Shown here: positions 1 to 18,508 of the stretch, in pieces
Layout of the letters: the number at the start of each line of letters is the position of its first letter
Position numbering within the stretch: the stretch's first letter is position 1
NCBI RefSeq assembly: GCF_964204865.1
Contig: NC_135262.1
Span: 19,335,650 to 19,399,649, forward strand
Length of the DNA: 64,000 nucleotides
Source of the DNA: Styela clava
Lineage: Eukaryota; Chordata; Ascidiacea; Stolidobranchia; Styelidae
Direction of reading: 5' to 3'
Made by a program: the position numbers and the translations under genes
Notes under the pieces: model-generated
Database searches by the model: none
What the model was told of the DNA's origin: nothing
What the model saw: only the letters and a program-made list of their open reading frames with translations

Positions 1-60
1 AACTAATTTTAATACTATTTCAGTTTAATTTAAAGTCAAAATTAATAAAGTACTAACAAA

Positions 61-6197
<6,137 letters not shown>

Positions 6198-6480
6198 TCT
6201 GACTGTTTAAGAAATTACAACATGAAAATGATAAAAGTTCCCTTCATCATTTCTTCTGGGGTATTTTAAAAACACAATATTGCAGAATTGGTTAATTAAA
6301 TGTGTATTTCGTTTCTATTTGACTTATTTGTTGAAAATGCGTCGAAATATTCATTAAAACAGTAGGCCTATGACGTATTTAATTGCATGTGTGTTTTGTT
6401 CTACCGTCAATATGTTTTGTCATTCACTTACTGTCGTATATTTTGTATTCTTACATAAAGACATTTGAGAATAAACCCAA
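6198..6480 (+). terminator. beta-tubulin 3' UTR with poly(A) signal
   Basis: AT-rich sequence follows the tubulin stop. An AATAAA hexamer at 6470-6475 is the best poly(A) signal; an ATTAAA lies near 6352. The true cleavage site cannot be read from the DNA. Confidence 0.55.
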
Positions 6481-6794
6481 GTACTACAAAAACAATTTTG
6501 TATATATTAAAGTAGGCTACCTTAGATTTTTTTAAACAATAAGTGTCAATGACGTGCTTGATAACGTAGGAAATTGATCACCTTATAAAAAGTAACTTTT
6601 TCTGGTCTACAGCAAACAAAACAACGATTCGTTGAGGAAATTCAAAGCTCAGTAGGATGAGAATAATTTTCATATCACAGATCATCACTGCCGAGAAATA
6701 TTTTTGTTGATTTGTATCAGGATTTTCTAAGACAAATCAATAGATTTAACGCAACTGCAACGGTGCTTATTACCCTCGGTGATTACCGGTGGGA

Positions 6795-6895
6795 CCGAAA
6801 GTACCTCATCGGGGGACCGATAAGACGGCTCAATCATATGGCGAACTACGCCTCCTCGTCCGGTTACCAGTCCATGTCGGGTATGGGAACAAAAT
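6795..6895 (-). repeat. SINE 3' fragment, - orientation
   Basis: The sequence matches the 3' half of the SINE seen complete at 38459-38825: GATAAGACGGCT, the CATATGGCGAAC block, and the CGTCCGGTTACCAGTCCATG block ending in GGGTATGGGA. The tRNA-like head is missing. Confidence 0.65.
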
Positions 6896-8339
6896 TATTT
6901 TTAAAAATAGGACTGTCTATTCTGATATAAACGAATACCCTTTGTTGAATTGCAAAAGATAAAATAATTCGGTTGAATATAAAAGGTGTGATACTTGTCG
7001 CTGAATATAAACCTTCAGAAAGAAAATGAACCAACTGGAATTTGACCTCTCGCACGTATTTAATTGGTAACTCTAAAAAGTAACGCTAAGATTAGGACAA
7101 TATGAAGACATCGTATGTTCGAACAAGCGACAAAACGTTGGCTACAATATTGACAAGATTTATCTACGCTGCAATACGTGAGACGGAAAAGAGCAAGCGC
7201 CCATTGAAGCATTCGAACCCACACCAACGAAAGTCCATCGAAGGCAACGCTCCAGAGACCAAGACGAGCTGTCCAGGTGCTGATTACTAGGGATGGGCAT
7301 TTTCGAATACCTGATGATTTCAGAATCGAATCTCGAATACTTGAAAGTTATTTAAATGAATACAACGACGAATTGTATATGACTTTTTGTAATGGCGTAG
7401 CGATTTGGAATGTGACTGAAATTTATCGCGTCAATCAACCCTTTGTGTCGAGAGTATATATATATCTATGTAAATTCAATGAATGGGTCATTTGCCCATT
7501 TCTTGATGTTTTAGCACAAGCGAGTCTTCGTTTCGACCGATTCATGACGTGATTACGGCTTCCATTTGAGAGTTGAGAATGAAGTGTTTTACGGGGGTAA
7601 GGCAAGCAGATAGGGGGACTCATTTTCCCCCTATAATGAATTCTCCACAAATTACTGAATACGAGTACATGGAATCTATCACTCTAATTGAGTTCGATCA
7701 GTTGTCACACACAATGAGAAACATGTTTCATCAATACCTCACTAAGAAGAAAAGAGCAATGTATGAAATGTATTTTACAAGTACAAGTCAGTGCATGTTT
7801 CGAACGAGCCGTCGAGAGCTACGACAGAATTGAACGGTAAACAACGATCGAAACGTCACAACGGGAGATGGCCGGCCTTGTGTAGCTGTCCTAATTCTAA
7901 ATATCGAACCTGCTGCTGTTTATATGACAGGTCAATAATAACCTCCACAGAGGTCATTCAATTGGAGATTGGGACCATGTAACCATCCCCACTACCGACT
8001 AATGTGGCTGACATACGACACTTATAAATGCATAAGAATATTTAATTTAGGGAAAAAAATATAATGAGAGCAATTAATAACCTGATTGCAGAAATAATTT
8101 AACAAATCAACAATTCAATTGTAAAGTTTAGTTCCAATAATTACGTAAATAGATGACACCGTGATGTCCAGAAATAGATCAGTATTACTAGTACCTGTAT
8201 GTGTATTATGCTTTGAACCACAGTAAAATCCCATGTCAGTCATTAGCGCTAATAATTGTAACGTTTTTAGCAGAGATATCGAATTAACGACCTACGTACG
8301 GGTCACAAAAAGGTCGTTGAAAAGTCCGAAGCAAATAAC
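6896..8339. other. intergenic, no recognised gene
   Basis: No recognisable protein. Short ORFs at 7102-7290, 7277-7552 and 7573-7833 match nothing I know and lack splice context. At about 7288 the sequence GGGATGGGCATTTTCGAATA looks like the terminus of a hAT-type element. The same signature appears inverted at 40170-40199, but I find no partner end here. Confidence 0.4.
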
Positions 8340-8466
8340 TGACAATGCATCTGAAACAAATAACTGACTAACTAATCCTATAACCGACATACCCATGGAC
8401 TGGTAACCGGATGAGAGGCCTTGGTTTTTTCTCCCCCCAGGGATAAATATATAAATTCTATCCTAA
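8340..8466 (+). repeat. SINE 3' fragment, + orientation
   Basis: This matches the 3' part of the SINE copy at 33160-33500: the AACAAATAACTGACTAACTAA block, GGACTGGTAACCGGATGAGAGG, then the CCCCCAGGGATAAATATATAAATT block and a terminal CTATCCTA. The head is absent. 8467-8821 is AT-rich and holds nothing I recognise. Confidence 0.65.
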
Positions 8467-8821
8467 ACGTACTAACATTTCAGACTTTCAGTGACCAGAA
8501 ATGTAATAGCCACTTCATGAAATCGTGTGTCAATCAATATTGCCTCGATCCTGATCTGATATAAATGCTGCATATGTAAAGCTCAAAAGTACCAACCCAG
8601 GATTATAATGATTGCAAAAAAGATGCTGGAGCATGTTTTCCCATTGATGTGGTTAAATTAATTTAAAATAGAATCCATATTATTCATTTTCAGGATGAAA
8701 AATAAAATATTTAACCCTGTCATTTGACGGTTTACAACCCCTGATTTATAACTATCAAACTCAAAGTAAATATCATAAATCTCATTCGAATGTTTAACAC
8801 TCCAGATGGCCTAAATAAACT

Positions 8822-10686
8822 TCACAATTTTGCAGTTAAATCTGGAAACATATCAACAAATACTTTTCCTATACTTTTTCGAGAATACATATAATCAACA
8901 GCATCAGGAATTGACTCGATACCTTCCAATTTTCCTTCAGTTCTATTCATACCATTATCCACAAAACTCTTTGCTTCCCCTTTTGAGTGAATTTCTACAA
9001 GTTCATCAAATGTGCTCTTCCATTTTTGTGGATAGTGCATAAGAAAGAAGCCGTTAACACTGGCACTTTTCATCAATAGCTTAATAGGTAATGCAGCAGC
9101 AGCTCTGTTAAAGTAATATAAGTTTAAAAAAGATGGATAGAAAACGACATAAGTTTATATATCACATGGGCATATTCTTAATAGCGACAATTACACCTCG
9201 AGCTTTGCTTGTGTGCGAGCCCTGGTTAGCTGACATGTCTAGTCATGTCAGTGTCTCCTTTTGACTTTGATGATGCCTCTATTACGTCTACACTTCTGCA
9301 AAACCTATGTTATAAAAGTTCAAGAGTCGTTCATGTCACCAGATGGCCGACTATACAACTACTGGCTAAAAACTGGCATATAATTAAAAAACCTAACTTC
9401 TTATGAAATATGGAGAGAGGTCCAATCAGACAAGAGAAAGCATGGATACACCTAGACAATTCTCAAAACTAAAGAAAATCAGGTGAACTTTCATAACATG
9501 GTCCCAGTCTACATCACAGAACTGGGAACCATGTTTGTATATCTGCACATTATGTTACAAATCACAAAAATAGGAATTTGTTAGTTCTGAAAATATAACT
9601 TATTTACCTTCCAGATGTGCTGGAAATTGTACCATCTTGATATCCTGATATATACCCAATCACGATCAGTCGTCCACCAAGTTTCATTGCATTTACACAG
9701 GTATCAAATGTTTGTCCTCCAATGGATTCATAAATAACATCCACACCTTTTGAAAATTCATCTTTCAAAACAAGCTTCAGATCCTTAATGAAAATACATC
9801 ACACCTTGATTACATGCTTCAAACAAATTTACAAAACAAAAAGAATATTCAATCATGAATCCTTCCTTCACATCTGGTTGTTTCCATAATAACAAGTTTC
9901 CATAATAACAACTGGAAATCTGACACTAAAATAAACCTTACCTCTTTCGAAGTATTGATAGCTCTATCACATCCAATAGATTTAAGAAATTCCACTTTTT
10001 TATCAGTAGAACATGTTCCAATGACGCGGCAACCTGCTAGTTTGGCAAGTTGAACTGCAAATTGACCTGTTCCTCCAGCAGCCGCAGTCACAAGAACCTT
10101 CGATATTAAAGAAATATGGTTTGTATCTGCTAAAGCACACACCTTGGAATTTGTTCAAAGTTTCAGCCAACTTAATGTTCATATCTCTCTCAGATGTTTT
10201 CAACCACTAAAGTTTACATAAGTGATGAAAAAATTACATGGAACTTACGGTTTCACCTTCTTTCAGTTGTGCTTTCATCTCAAGAGCTAGTTTTGCTGTG
10301 ATTCCACTCACTAACAAAGGAAGATATTCCGGCTTTGGTTCTGGAATCCGAAAAATTCTTGATGATTGAAGCTTCTGATATTCACAAAATGCCCCACCAG
10401 ACATGTGAGCCACTGCAGTACCAATCAGCTCCTTGCACTTATCCCCGGCAGCCACAATTTCCCCTACTGCCTCAAATCCTATTTCAAGAGGCAGTGCAGC
10501 ACCTGGGGTATACTTGCCAGCAGTGAAATTCACATCAGATGCATTAATACCAACATATCGATTTCGTACCAGAACTGAATTTGCTGATAACTTTGGAATC
10601 TGGCATGTTTGGAACTCAATTGCTTTTCGAAAATTTGTTGTTAAAGTGGTCACCATTACTTTACGATATGTTTGCGGAAGTGCCAT
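8822..10686 (-). CDS. zeta-crystallin-type NADPH reductase (ZADH2/PTGR3 family), four exons
   Basis: A medium-chain dehydrogenase/reductase without the zinc-binding residues, closest in my reading to ZADH2, also called prostaglandin reductase 3. That enzyme reduces the double bond of 15-keto-prostaglandins with NADPH. Exons on the - strand are 10686-10249, 10097-9942, 9783-9608 and 9104-8822, all GT-AG, giving 350 residues. Human PTGR3 is about 377, the difference lying mainly at the N-terminus. Visible are the GroES-like N-terminal half ([31 protein letters not shown]), the Rossmann nucleotide loop [16 protein letters not shown], then [33 protein letters not shown] and a C-terminal catalytic-fold segment. 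The start is the first Met before the conserved core. No clear targeting peptide is seen. The gene converges on beta-tubulin, with about 2.6 kb of repeats between. The family call is firm; the substrate is inferred. Confidence 0.93.
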
Positions 10687-12369
10687 TTTTGAGCAGTGAA
10701 ACTAAATTTATCAATAATAGAACTGAAAAGTGGAATTCGCAGTGATGAGTCAAATTTTCCAACGGTAAATTATTCAAACCAACGTATGGATAGAAAAATA
10801 ACAGACAAAACACATTTTCAATAGAACATCATATCAAAATATCTTGATATGAGATATTACACAAATTGGGGTAAATCACATAATAAGTGGGACAAAAGCG
10901 ATCTATGCAACCCTGCCCTATATTAACTCTATCATACATGAACTAAACAAAGGTTCAAGTTATATGTCCGTAGCACGACAAAGATCAAAGAAGTTAAGTA
11001 TTACTAACAAGTCTACAAAAATGTGCTTGATTCGATGATTTTTATACATGGTCAAAAAGTAATGAAATCAAGTTACTACTTTAAAATAATGAAACTAATG
11101 AAAATTTTTGCATTATTCGTCATACATTCCTTTGTCGAGTGTAAAAAATAACCCAAATACACATTTTACAAATAACCACTGAATGGTATGAAGCATAGTA
11201 TGCTATTATACACATGCTCAATCTTGGAAAACGAAGTTTATCAAAACTTCGTAATAGTTAATTAATATGTGATAGATTAGAACTCACACTAGGCATGTTA
11301 TTTTATTCGCTATAAAAATAAGTCTGACAAAACTTATTCCCATACCATGAGTACACAACTATTTCATAACTCTTGCTCCATGACAGTTGGCAGTATTTTC
11401 GTTTTGCTTTAATACTACACAATTTGGGTTGGAAAAAACAATCCAGAGTACCCAAGCTGATCCTTTTTAGTTATGATTTTGAAAGTTAACCAGAATGTTC
11501 TCACTGATCTGAACAGTAAAGTTCTTATACAAATATGCACAACTCAAAGTAAACAAATTTTATTTGCATTGCCAAACTGCACAGTCATGCGTGTTTATCG
11601 GCTAGGTATAAAACATAACTACCTTTTCCAGCATTTGTACACTAAACAGTTACGTATTGATTACAATAAACATTTTCAGTTCATAGCAGACACTTCTAAA
11701 ACCAAAAATTGATTTTCTTAAATATTTTTACAATAGTCAGAAAAGCTTGTCAGTAAATATTAAATAAAATTTGCTCTGCTTTAAAATTATAGCAACTGAA
11801 TGTGGATCATATAATTCTTATTAAAAATTGCGTCCAGTTTAAACTCCTGTCAGTTAAATTAAAAGTTATATTTCACAGTTTCAGTATTTACACAATGACA
11901 GTGAATGAGAAAAGCCCATGAACAGATGACCGAAATAAAAGCAGACAATAACGATATAACGGGCTAGTTTATTGACTTTGTCAATCCTCATATACCGGTA
12001 TTACTTATATCAGCATTACCATTATTCAGTTATTGCATACCTGGTCAAAATCCTAATAACTGCAAGACGATAAGGTGGAATGACAGAATGAGTTTGCCAC
12101 TAGCTGACTAGATCCCGCAAATGTGATCAATAACATTTTCCGAAAAAACATCGGGGCTAGTCTAGTAGTACCACAAGTTAATTCTAGCCAGAGTGGCATC
12201 TTCTAAGACTTTACAAGGTATCAATGGTGGCATAACCATTATTGCATATGTTTGTCACATCACGCCCTCAGGCTTCTACTGTTCTGCAAAAATCTGCAAT
12301 TGTAAGCAGCATTTATGACCTTTGACCTGTTCTGTTTACCGTTACTTCCGCATTCGACAAAATGAAAAG
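10687..12369. other. intergenic AT-rich stretch
   Basis: No recognisable gene or repeat. The 79-codon ORF at 11473-11712 has no motif I know and no splice sites that would extend it. The first few hundred bases are upstream of the reductase on the - strand and should hold its promoter, but no clear TATA box or initiator stands out. Confidence 0.4.
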
Positions 12370-13930
12370 GATGGTTTTAGGGTCCATTACCAACTTTCAT
12401 GACCGTTGACCGATGCTGTCAGCTACGTTTTTTGTGCTGTTTAGGGGGACACTCGTTGCGTATCACGTTTCGTCAGGTTTATACTTGTGCGTTGCTTTGA
12501 CTTGTTTAAATATATCGTTGTGTGTTAGCGTTTTCCCAACAGTCTTTTTCTCATTTATAGATTGAATACAGACTAGCTTGTATATCTGTTATGCATTTGA
12601 GCTGCTCTGTTACGCAGTCACACAAATCAGACGGAGCTACTTCAAAAGTGATGGTATGGCAGACTGGATTTTCTCATTTGGTCATTGCACTGGAATACAC
12701 TGAGCAGGATTTGCCTGATATTTGGGAGATAAACTTTCCAGAGGAAAAGGATTATATACCTAAGAGCTATCTATGAAATGAAGTACTTTGCAAAGTAAGA
12801 GTAATCAAAATAAAATTGTACTGTATATTGTAATGAACTACAAAAGAATGTAACTATATGGAGGGAAAAAGCAGCTATCAAGAAAGAAAATTTCACCCTT
12901 GAAGCCAAGGTACCCTAGGTACCAATCATGTTTTCATAAGAAGATTACAATTGAAAATTAGGAAAAGGAATGATCCCCCAAGTTGTTGGGACTCTGCATA
13001 AATGCCCTACTGGATGTGGAATTTGTTTAATACTGTAATAGATGATCGGGGCTGAAGCCTGGATATCATTTGGATGCATTCTCAGCACGGTAGACCAGAT
13101 GATGTCAAACTCGCACCCCTCGAACACTCAACAATAATAATGATATTTTTTATTTTTATTAAAAATGAAATTTTACATAAGTTGATTTGTATAAATTGCA
13201 ATAATGGTGATATGCAAGAGATTAATAAGTGAATGGCATTTGAAATTTAAGGTAGACTTTATTTTTTTTAGAAAGTTATGTCTCAAATTTACAATAAATT
13301 GGGATCTGGTCTTATTACACTGGCTTTAGTTGCAACAGCATTAATAAAAAAGAAACAATTTCTTTATTCAAATTTGAACACAATAATATTTTGCTTAATT
13401 TAGAATTCCCAACATAAGTAGGTTCAAAATATATTGCAACAACATGAGAACACAATTCAACTTTCCCAACAAAAGATTCTTAGCAAGGGTACACTTTGTT
13501 TGAACTTCACCACATCTCTTTTTGTGATTGTATAATCACCATCTGAAATATATTGAGAAAAACATACATGATGAATAAGGTACAATGCAAATTTTTGAAT
13601 ATATTACCTATGTAGAACAGCGAACGAATCATGAATTGTATAAAATGGTGGTGATTTTGGGAATGAAAATGATAGCTTTTACAGTCGCGATGAATTGCTT
13701 TTGCTTTATAAAATATGACATACCTCAATCACCTCATTCTAAATTTTCTATTACTCATGCAATCACCTTTAGACTTATAAGGCTTGAATATGTTTCTGTT
13801 CTCTGGATTTTTGATGGCCCGGCTGACATTAGTTAGTTGGTGGCAATAAGTTCACCGAGACTGTTTTTCCTATTTCACAGTCAGATTTAAACTTTCTTGC
13901 GATAAAAGCCACCTGCTTTTAAATTGTGAC
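12370..13930 (-). repeat. unidentified dispersed repeat, copy 1 (inverted relative to 35122-36700)
   Basis: Read on the - strand, 13930-13305 aligns well by eye with the + strand at 35200-36650, and 12450-12370 aligns with 36640-36700. Conserved pieces are a block reading KFKSDCEIGKTVSVN, a following block ending in a GTATGT donor-like site, a TATTTCAG acceptor-like site near 13545, and then a block reading DGDYTITKRDVVKFKQSVPLL. About 850 bases (12451-13304) are extra in this copy and hold an unplaced 61-codon ORF (12591-12776). The intron-like layout suggests a transposon gene or a duplicated gene fragment. I do not recognise the protein. Confidence 0.55.
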
Positions 13931-14340
13931 TAAATTCGTTTCTGTATTGTATAAGCTGTGCCTTGAATTTGTGTATTACTTCCTGCATGATGAAATGAAC
14001 GAAGATAAAAAAAAATTAATCACTGAATTTTCCCGCCTTATGTTTTTTTTCTCTCTCCCAAATGCTACCGTATATGAATATTTATATCACTCCCTGTTTT
14101 GTTGGTAATTTTTTGAATGACTAAGTTTCTCTTTGTATCCATTGCTTTCTTTAATTGCAATTTTTACTTTTGACTCGTCTTAGATCTAGGTGTCGCTGAC
14201 TTATGATGACCATTTCTGGTCCTTCGCAATTTCCTGTCAATTGCAATAAAATCTGTTACTGTGATGCATAATTTTTTATCTGTTGTGAACTTGTGTTGTG
14301 ATTTCTGGCACGACGAAATAAACGTATTGTCTATTGTCAT
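13926..14340 (+). repeat. LINE 3' ends, two 5'-truncated copies
   Basis: 14188-14340 shares with the LINE 3' end at 31485-31645 the string GGTGTCGCTGACT, a CTGTCAATTGCAATAA-like block and a terminal CACGACGAAATAAACG. The stretch ending near 14000 (TGCATGATGAAATGAACG) looks like a second, older 3' end of the same type. Both lack coding sequence, as expected of truncated reverse-transcribed copies. Confidence 0.55.
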
Positions 14341-14890
14341 AGTTCATGTTTTTAATGTAAATAACATATAGGTTCGGATTCTAATATATAAAATCAAAAA
14401 GGCAACGATCATTATATATGTTAAACAGTAATGTCATATCAGTGTTTGAAACTTTGTGTCATTTCACCTTGCATCGAAATATATACTATAATATATGATT
14501 GTTTAGAATCAACATGTTTTGTTATTTCATGATTGGAGTCTTTAGGCCCAATGCAATATTTGAAAGGTTTGTCATACTGTATTTTTGTGAGGTTTCCGAT
14601 TACAACCTATATTCACCTTGTGTAGTCAAGTCAGCAACAGCAAACAGACGTCTTTCAGCCTGTGATTTCGCTCCACAAATTTGCCATCAAGTTACAATTT
14701 TTTCTAATTTAGGTATGGACTATCATTCTAAAGGGCTTATATTACAATAATTTTCGGGGAAACGCGGTAGTAAGAGGTGGCATTGACACAACTTGAAGAA
14801 CTGTATGGCAGGTACCGGACTTCAGTGCTACCAGGTACTGCAGTACTGCTAGCCGGACATCCTATATAATATAGTCAGCATAGTATATAT
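14341..14890. other. intergenic, no recognised gene
   Basis: AT-rich sequence with an unassigned 83-codon ORF (14499-14750). At 14830-14920 there is a run of short palindromic steps built from GTACC, GGTAC and TATATA. Nothing else is supported. Confidence 0.3.
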
Positions 14891-15107
14891 AGTACGGTAC
14901 CGTATTTTATACCTTCCAAAAAGATATTACGAGTTCCACCTGATCCAGTACACTCCAAGTGCAACATTGGCCCTCAACCAAGCAGAAGCTCAAACTCGCG
15001 AATGAAAAGCGAAACCGCCACGTCCCCCAAGAGTGAGGTAAAAACAGTGTCTGGCAGCAGCCGTCACGCTCCGATGGTTCGTATGAAAGTCCGTAATGTC
15101 TGATTTG
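14890..15107 (+). repeat. low-copy repeat related to 31794-31868
   Basis: The 3' half (AACAGTGTCTGGCAGCAGCC through GCTCCGATGGTTCGTATGAA) recurs in inverse orientation at 31812-31865 with few changes. A weaker version lies at 12380-12450 and 36650-36700. One frame stays open for about 70 codons and ends in HAPMVRMKVRNV-stop. I cannot say whether this is a coding exon or a transposon end. Confidence 0.4.
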
Positions 15108-15184
15108 AATAAGTATTGAATTTTAGTTTATCCCACAGAGAAAGAAATACTCAATTGTGGCTTAATCAAATGCGTAGCACGGCC

Positions 15185-15430
15185 TCCAGCCCGGTTGTAT
15201 GTCAGGTAGGGGTCACTTAACCAGTCATTTGTTTTAGATGGATGGAGTTGACGGTAGCCAAAGTCCTCGTAACCGACCAGCGGTTATGTGAACCACGATG
15301 CCGCAATGGAGAGTCCGGAAATATTCTCGCACATAATTATATCCCTCTGGATTCTATCCTGCGAACTCACGTGGGGGCAATCGGTGGCGTAATGGCATGA
15401 GTATTCCTAGCACGAAGCGCTGCGCGTTGT
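15185..15430 (-). repeat. SINE copy, degenerate
   Basis: On the - strand this follows the SINE of 38459-38825, with recognisable CGTAACCGACCAGCGGTTA, the CTCGCACATAA block, and a corrupted B-box region near GGATTCTATCC. Compared with the intact copy it carries many substitutions. Confidence 0.6.
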
Positions 15431-15744
15431 TTATTATGAACACTTGAATACCACGGTGTTTCTGTAGCGGGATTTATAGAAATACTATTTTAAAAACAAA
15501 GTGAATTATGAAGGGTTTGGAGGTCACAAAATGCCCAGCACCCAACCCCGAGCAACTAACCTGCACCATTATTGCGTCATATGGGGGCTATTTTCAATCA
15601 TTCGACTTGGGTAGAGTAACGCGAACAAGCCTAGTTTTAGTAGTTCTGAATGAATATTGGGACAAATTTAGAGCGGTGTTTTGTTTCTGACAGTGTGGAA
15701 ATCCGATAAGGGGACTTATTTAGCATCCAAACCTATTACATCAA
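15431..15744. other. intergenic, no recognised gene
   Basis: A 60-codon ORF at 15508-15690 has no recognisable motif. I see no repeat or signal in this stretch. Confidence 0.3.
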
Positions 15745-16205
15745 CGTGCCGGATGCATCTACTCAAAGACAACCATGTAGCCTACAGTTTGGGATGAGAA
15801 TGAATCAGCATATTATCCTCCACAAGCCATTCCATTCTTAGGTCAGCCTCGCCATCACCTGGAAAAACCAATTTTTCCATTATCTGTTCTGTCGCATTTT
15901 TTGGACAATAATTTCTGGGAGAATATCACATTCCAAACCAATTTATATGAGAATCACGAGAGAGAAATGACTGGAGAATATATAACCCAACGCAGTTACA
16001 TTAGTGAATGAAAGCAAGTTACAGTGGGTGAAATGAAAGTATTCGTTGACATCGTGTTGGCGATAGGGCCGGTAGAACACACACTGCACAAGAACTATTG
16101 ATCAAAAAGGCGAATCTATGGCTCCAGTTTATATCCAGACATGATGCCGAGAGATCCTTTTTGTCCATGTTGACATTTCGGCATCCAAATGACAACACAC
16201 AATGG
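15745..16205 (+). pseudogene. piggyBac transposase fragment, degenerate
   Basis: The translation follows the intact piggyBac ORF at 40399-42531 over about 150 residues, starting near VWDENESAYYPPQAIPFL and running through FWENITFQTNLY to MMPRDPF. Stop codons replace Trp codons in the SE*K and NY*SK positions, and there is at least one frameshift near FCPC*HF. It ends abruptly at 16205, before the catalytic region. It is a dead copy of the same family; the 5' third and the DDD core are missing. Confidence 0.85.
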
Positions 16206-16405
16206 TTTGTTTAAAGACGGCGCTATAAGCGAGTTGGTATTATAACGTCATTTTTCAAATTTTCACAGAATAAAACGCATTGGGGTAAACTTTGCCATTC
16301 ACAGTCGTATGTATAAAGCCATACTTATGATAACCGCTATAATACATTCACTTTTTACGCTCATTTTGCAATACCCGGTAAATTTAAACTAAACGCAATA
16401 AACGT

Positions 16406-17710
16406 GTGCCTATTTTGCACTGTAATGTATTTTCTGCTTCGTGGAAAAATAGTGCGATGATGATCGATGCATATCGCGCAGTTGTGAAAGAAATGAAAAT
16501 TCAAACGACATTAGACAAGTTCAATGTGCCAAGAAAAACTCACAGCGATAGGGTACATGGCACGGTGGGTCTTGGGGCGGTTGTGGGATCTAAAACTAAA
16601 TTAGAGGAAAAGAACAAAAAGGCTTTCATTTCCTATATAAAATACCGGGCAAAAAAGGCATTGCCATTAAATATACAACAAGTGAAGCAACAGGCGTGGC
16701 AAGTCGATAAATCTAACGGAAAAAATAAAATTAGCAATAAAGGACCGGGTTACAAATGGTGGCGGGGATTTCAGAAGCGCAACAAGAATATCTGAGACTG
16801 AGAAAACCAGATTTATTAGACCGAGCTGGGGTTAGCACAACCATTGTGGACAAAACTATGATAGATATACATAAAAAAACAAATGAAGGTTTGGGTTCCC
16901 TGTGACACAAAACATGTGCATAGCCGTTTATTTGCTCCAAGTGACCACATAACAGTTAGCAGTTGCGTGAATGCGACCGGCCATGCTATGCCACCTTATG
17001 TTTTTTTTAATGCTTTCCTTGGTGGAAACTAAGCAAAAAACGTACCGGGTGGTGCTTTATATGCCAAGTTGGAGAGTGGTTATATAAACAATAATTTGAT
17101 GATCAAATGGTTTAAAAAAATACTTTTAAAATATTGCCCTGGTGGCAGAATCCCAACCAACCATAAAACCCAACTTTTTCGTGGGTTGGAGGGCATGAAT
17201 ACAGACGTCGATCTGTCTCAACTGACAAAGCCCACTTTTGAAATCACTATTCAAACTGATGATATTCTGAAGCCTTCAACATCAAAAATTATTAGATCCC
17301 CCTCCCTATACAAGAAAACCCGTTAATTAGGCATGGAATAATTCCCATATAGTTGACCGATGTCTTCACGCCAGCAGAAGAATTTATACCCAGAAAGCGC
17401 AAACTTCCTTTGCGCTTTAAATTTGAACACTTCGATCATGAAAGAGAAAGAAGTTGCGGAAGATTTAACTGAGCATAGGCGCGCTATTGAAATAAAGAAA
17501 AAACAACAATCTGACTTGCGTAGTCGAAGACTTCAAGGCACAGAGGACTGGAGACGATGAATGTGATATTTGCGGGAAGGATTACAAGGAAGACCTACCC
17601 CGTAATCAGCGGAAATGGGTTAGGTGCAGCAAACTGAGATGCCCTAAGATAAGTGGACGTGATAAGTGAAGTCCCGAATGCCTGCTCGATTTTTACTGTA
17701 TCGATTGTGA
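16406..17710 (+). pseudogene. pogo/Tigger-like transposase relic with C-terminal zinc finger
   Basis: The first ORF (16406-16795) shows a psq-type helix-turn-helix (AYRAVVKEMKIQTTLDKFNV) and a CENP-B-type DNA-binding segment ending GPGYKWWRGFQKRN. After a frameshift the pattern continues as LRKPDLLDRAGVSTTIVDKT, and later MPPYVFFNAFLGGN with a stop, then WFKKILLKYCPGGRIPTNHK, which matches the DDE region of pogo-group transposases. A Cys-rich tail (CDICGKDYKED, RKWVRCSKLRCP, YCIDC) follows at 17560-17710. Several stops and shifts make it inactive. No terminal inverted repeats or TA duplications were found. The class call is by motif. Confidence 0.75.
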
Positions 17711-18508
17711 ATAGCTTTTAACTGTAGCTTTATTTATCGTCCACAGCTTAGTTCGGATAAATTTTAAACACGTAATGGCTTTATATTTCCTTTTCTCGTT
17801 CGATTTTTATTGTTGATGTTTTTATACCATTTCAAAATATGTTGTTTAACTCCATGGTCCACATCTACTTTTCGTGTCCAATAATGTTTTTCATCGCATT
17901 TTTATTACAGTCAGTATCAGCACAGGCAAAAGCACAAGATTGAAAAGTTCTCATTTATCTGGTGCAAATCCGTGGACCTGTTGACACCGCATACCAGGGC
18001 GATCGGGTTCTCAGATCTCGGAAACTGCCAGATTATTAGTAGTAGGCCTACTGCGAGTCCCGTCAAGAAGTTTTTCCCCGCGGGGCCGTCCACGCAAAAT
18101 TACTGAAGTACAGTATGCAACGGGTCGGACTAAAAGTAGGCACTTCGAAAAAAAATTGAAATGGGCGTAATAACTTTTAAAAAGATAATGAATTAGTTGA
18201 AAATAGTCAAATCAAATGTTGAACACGCAAAGTGCAACAGGTAAACCACATGCAGGAGAGGTATACATCTTCAAATGTAACGAAAAAAAAATGGGATTAT
18301 TTGTCCGATCAGTATATATAGGTGGATTGAAGCTGGAAGAGGAAAGTTGCAAATGGTAAGCACATTCGCCCAAAATGGTTTCTCGAAGATCCAAATGGAG
18401 CAAACGTAGACCACCTTAACTTCAAAAATTGCAGGGGAATTCCATTGCAAAGATGATTTGTGTTGGTACGTATTGGTCCATTAGCTAAGAGAAACCCCGT
18501 AAGTTATT
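17711..18508. other. spacer between two transposon relics
   Basis: No gene recognised. 18190-18508 may contain the broken N-terminal part of the following MULE transposase: several frames stay open briefly and the reading frame appears to shift near 18500. This is weak. Confidence 0.3.

Noticed and set aside
7288..7982. Complete hAT element from GGGATGGGCA to CCATCCCCACTA
   Set aside because: The right end does not form an inverted repeat with the left and no 8-bp duplication is visible.
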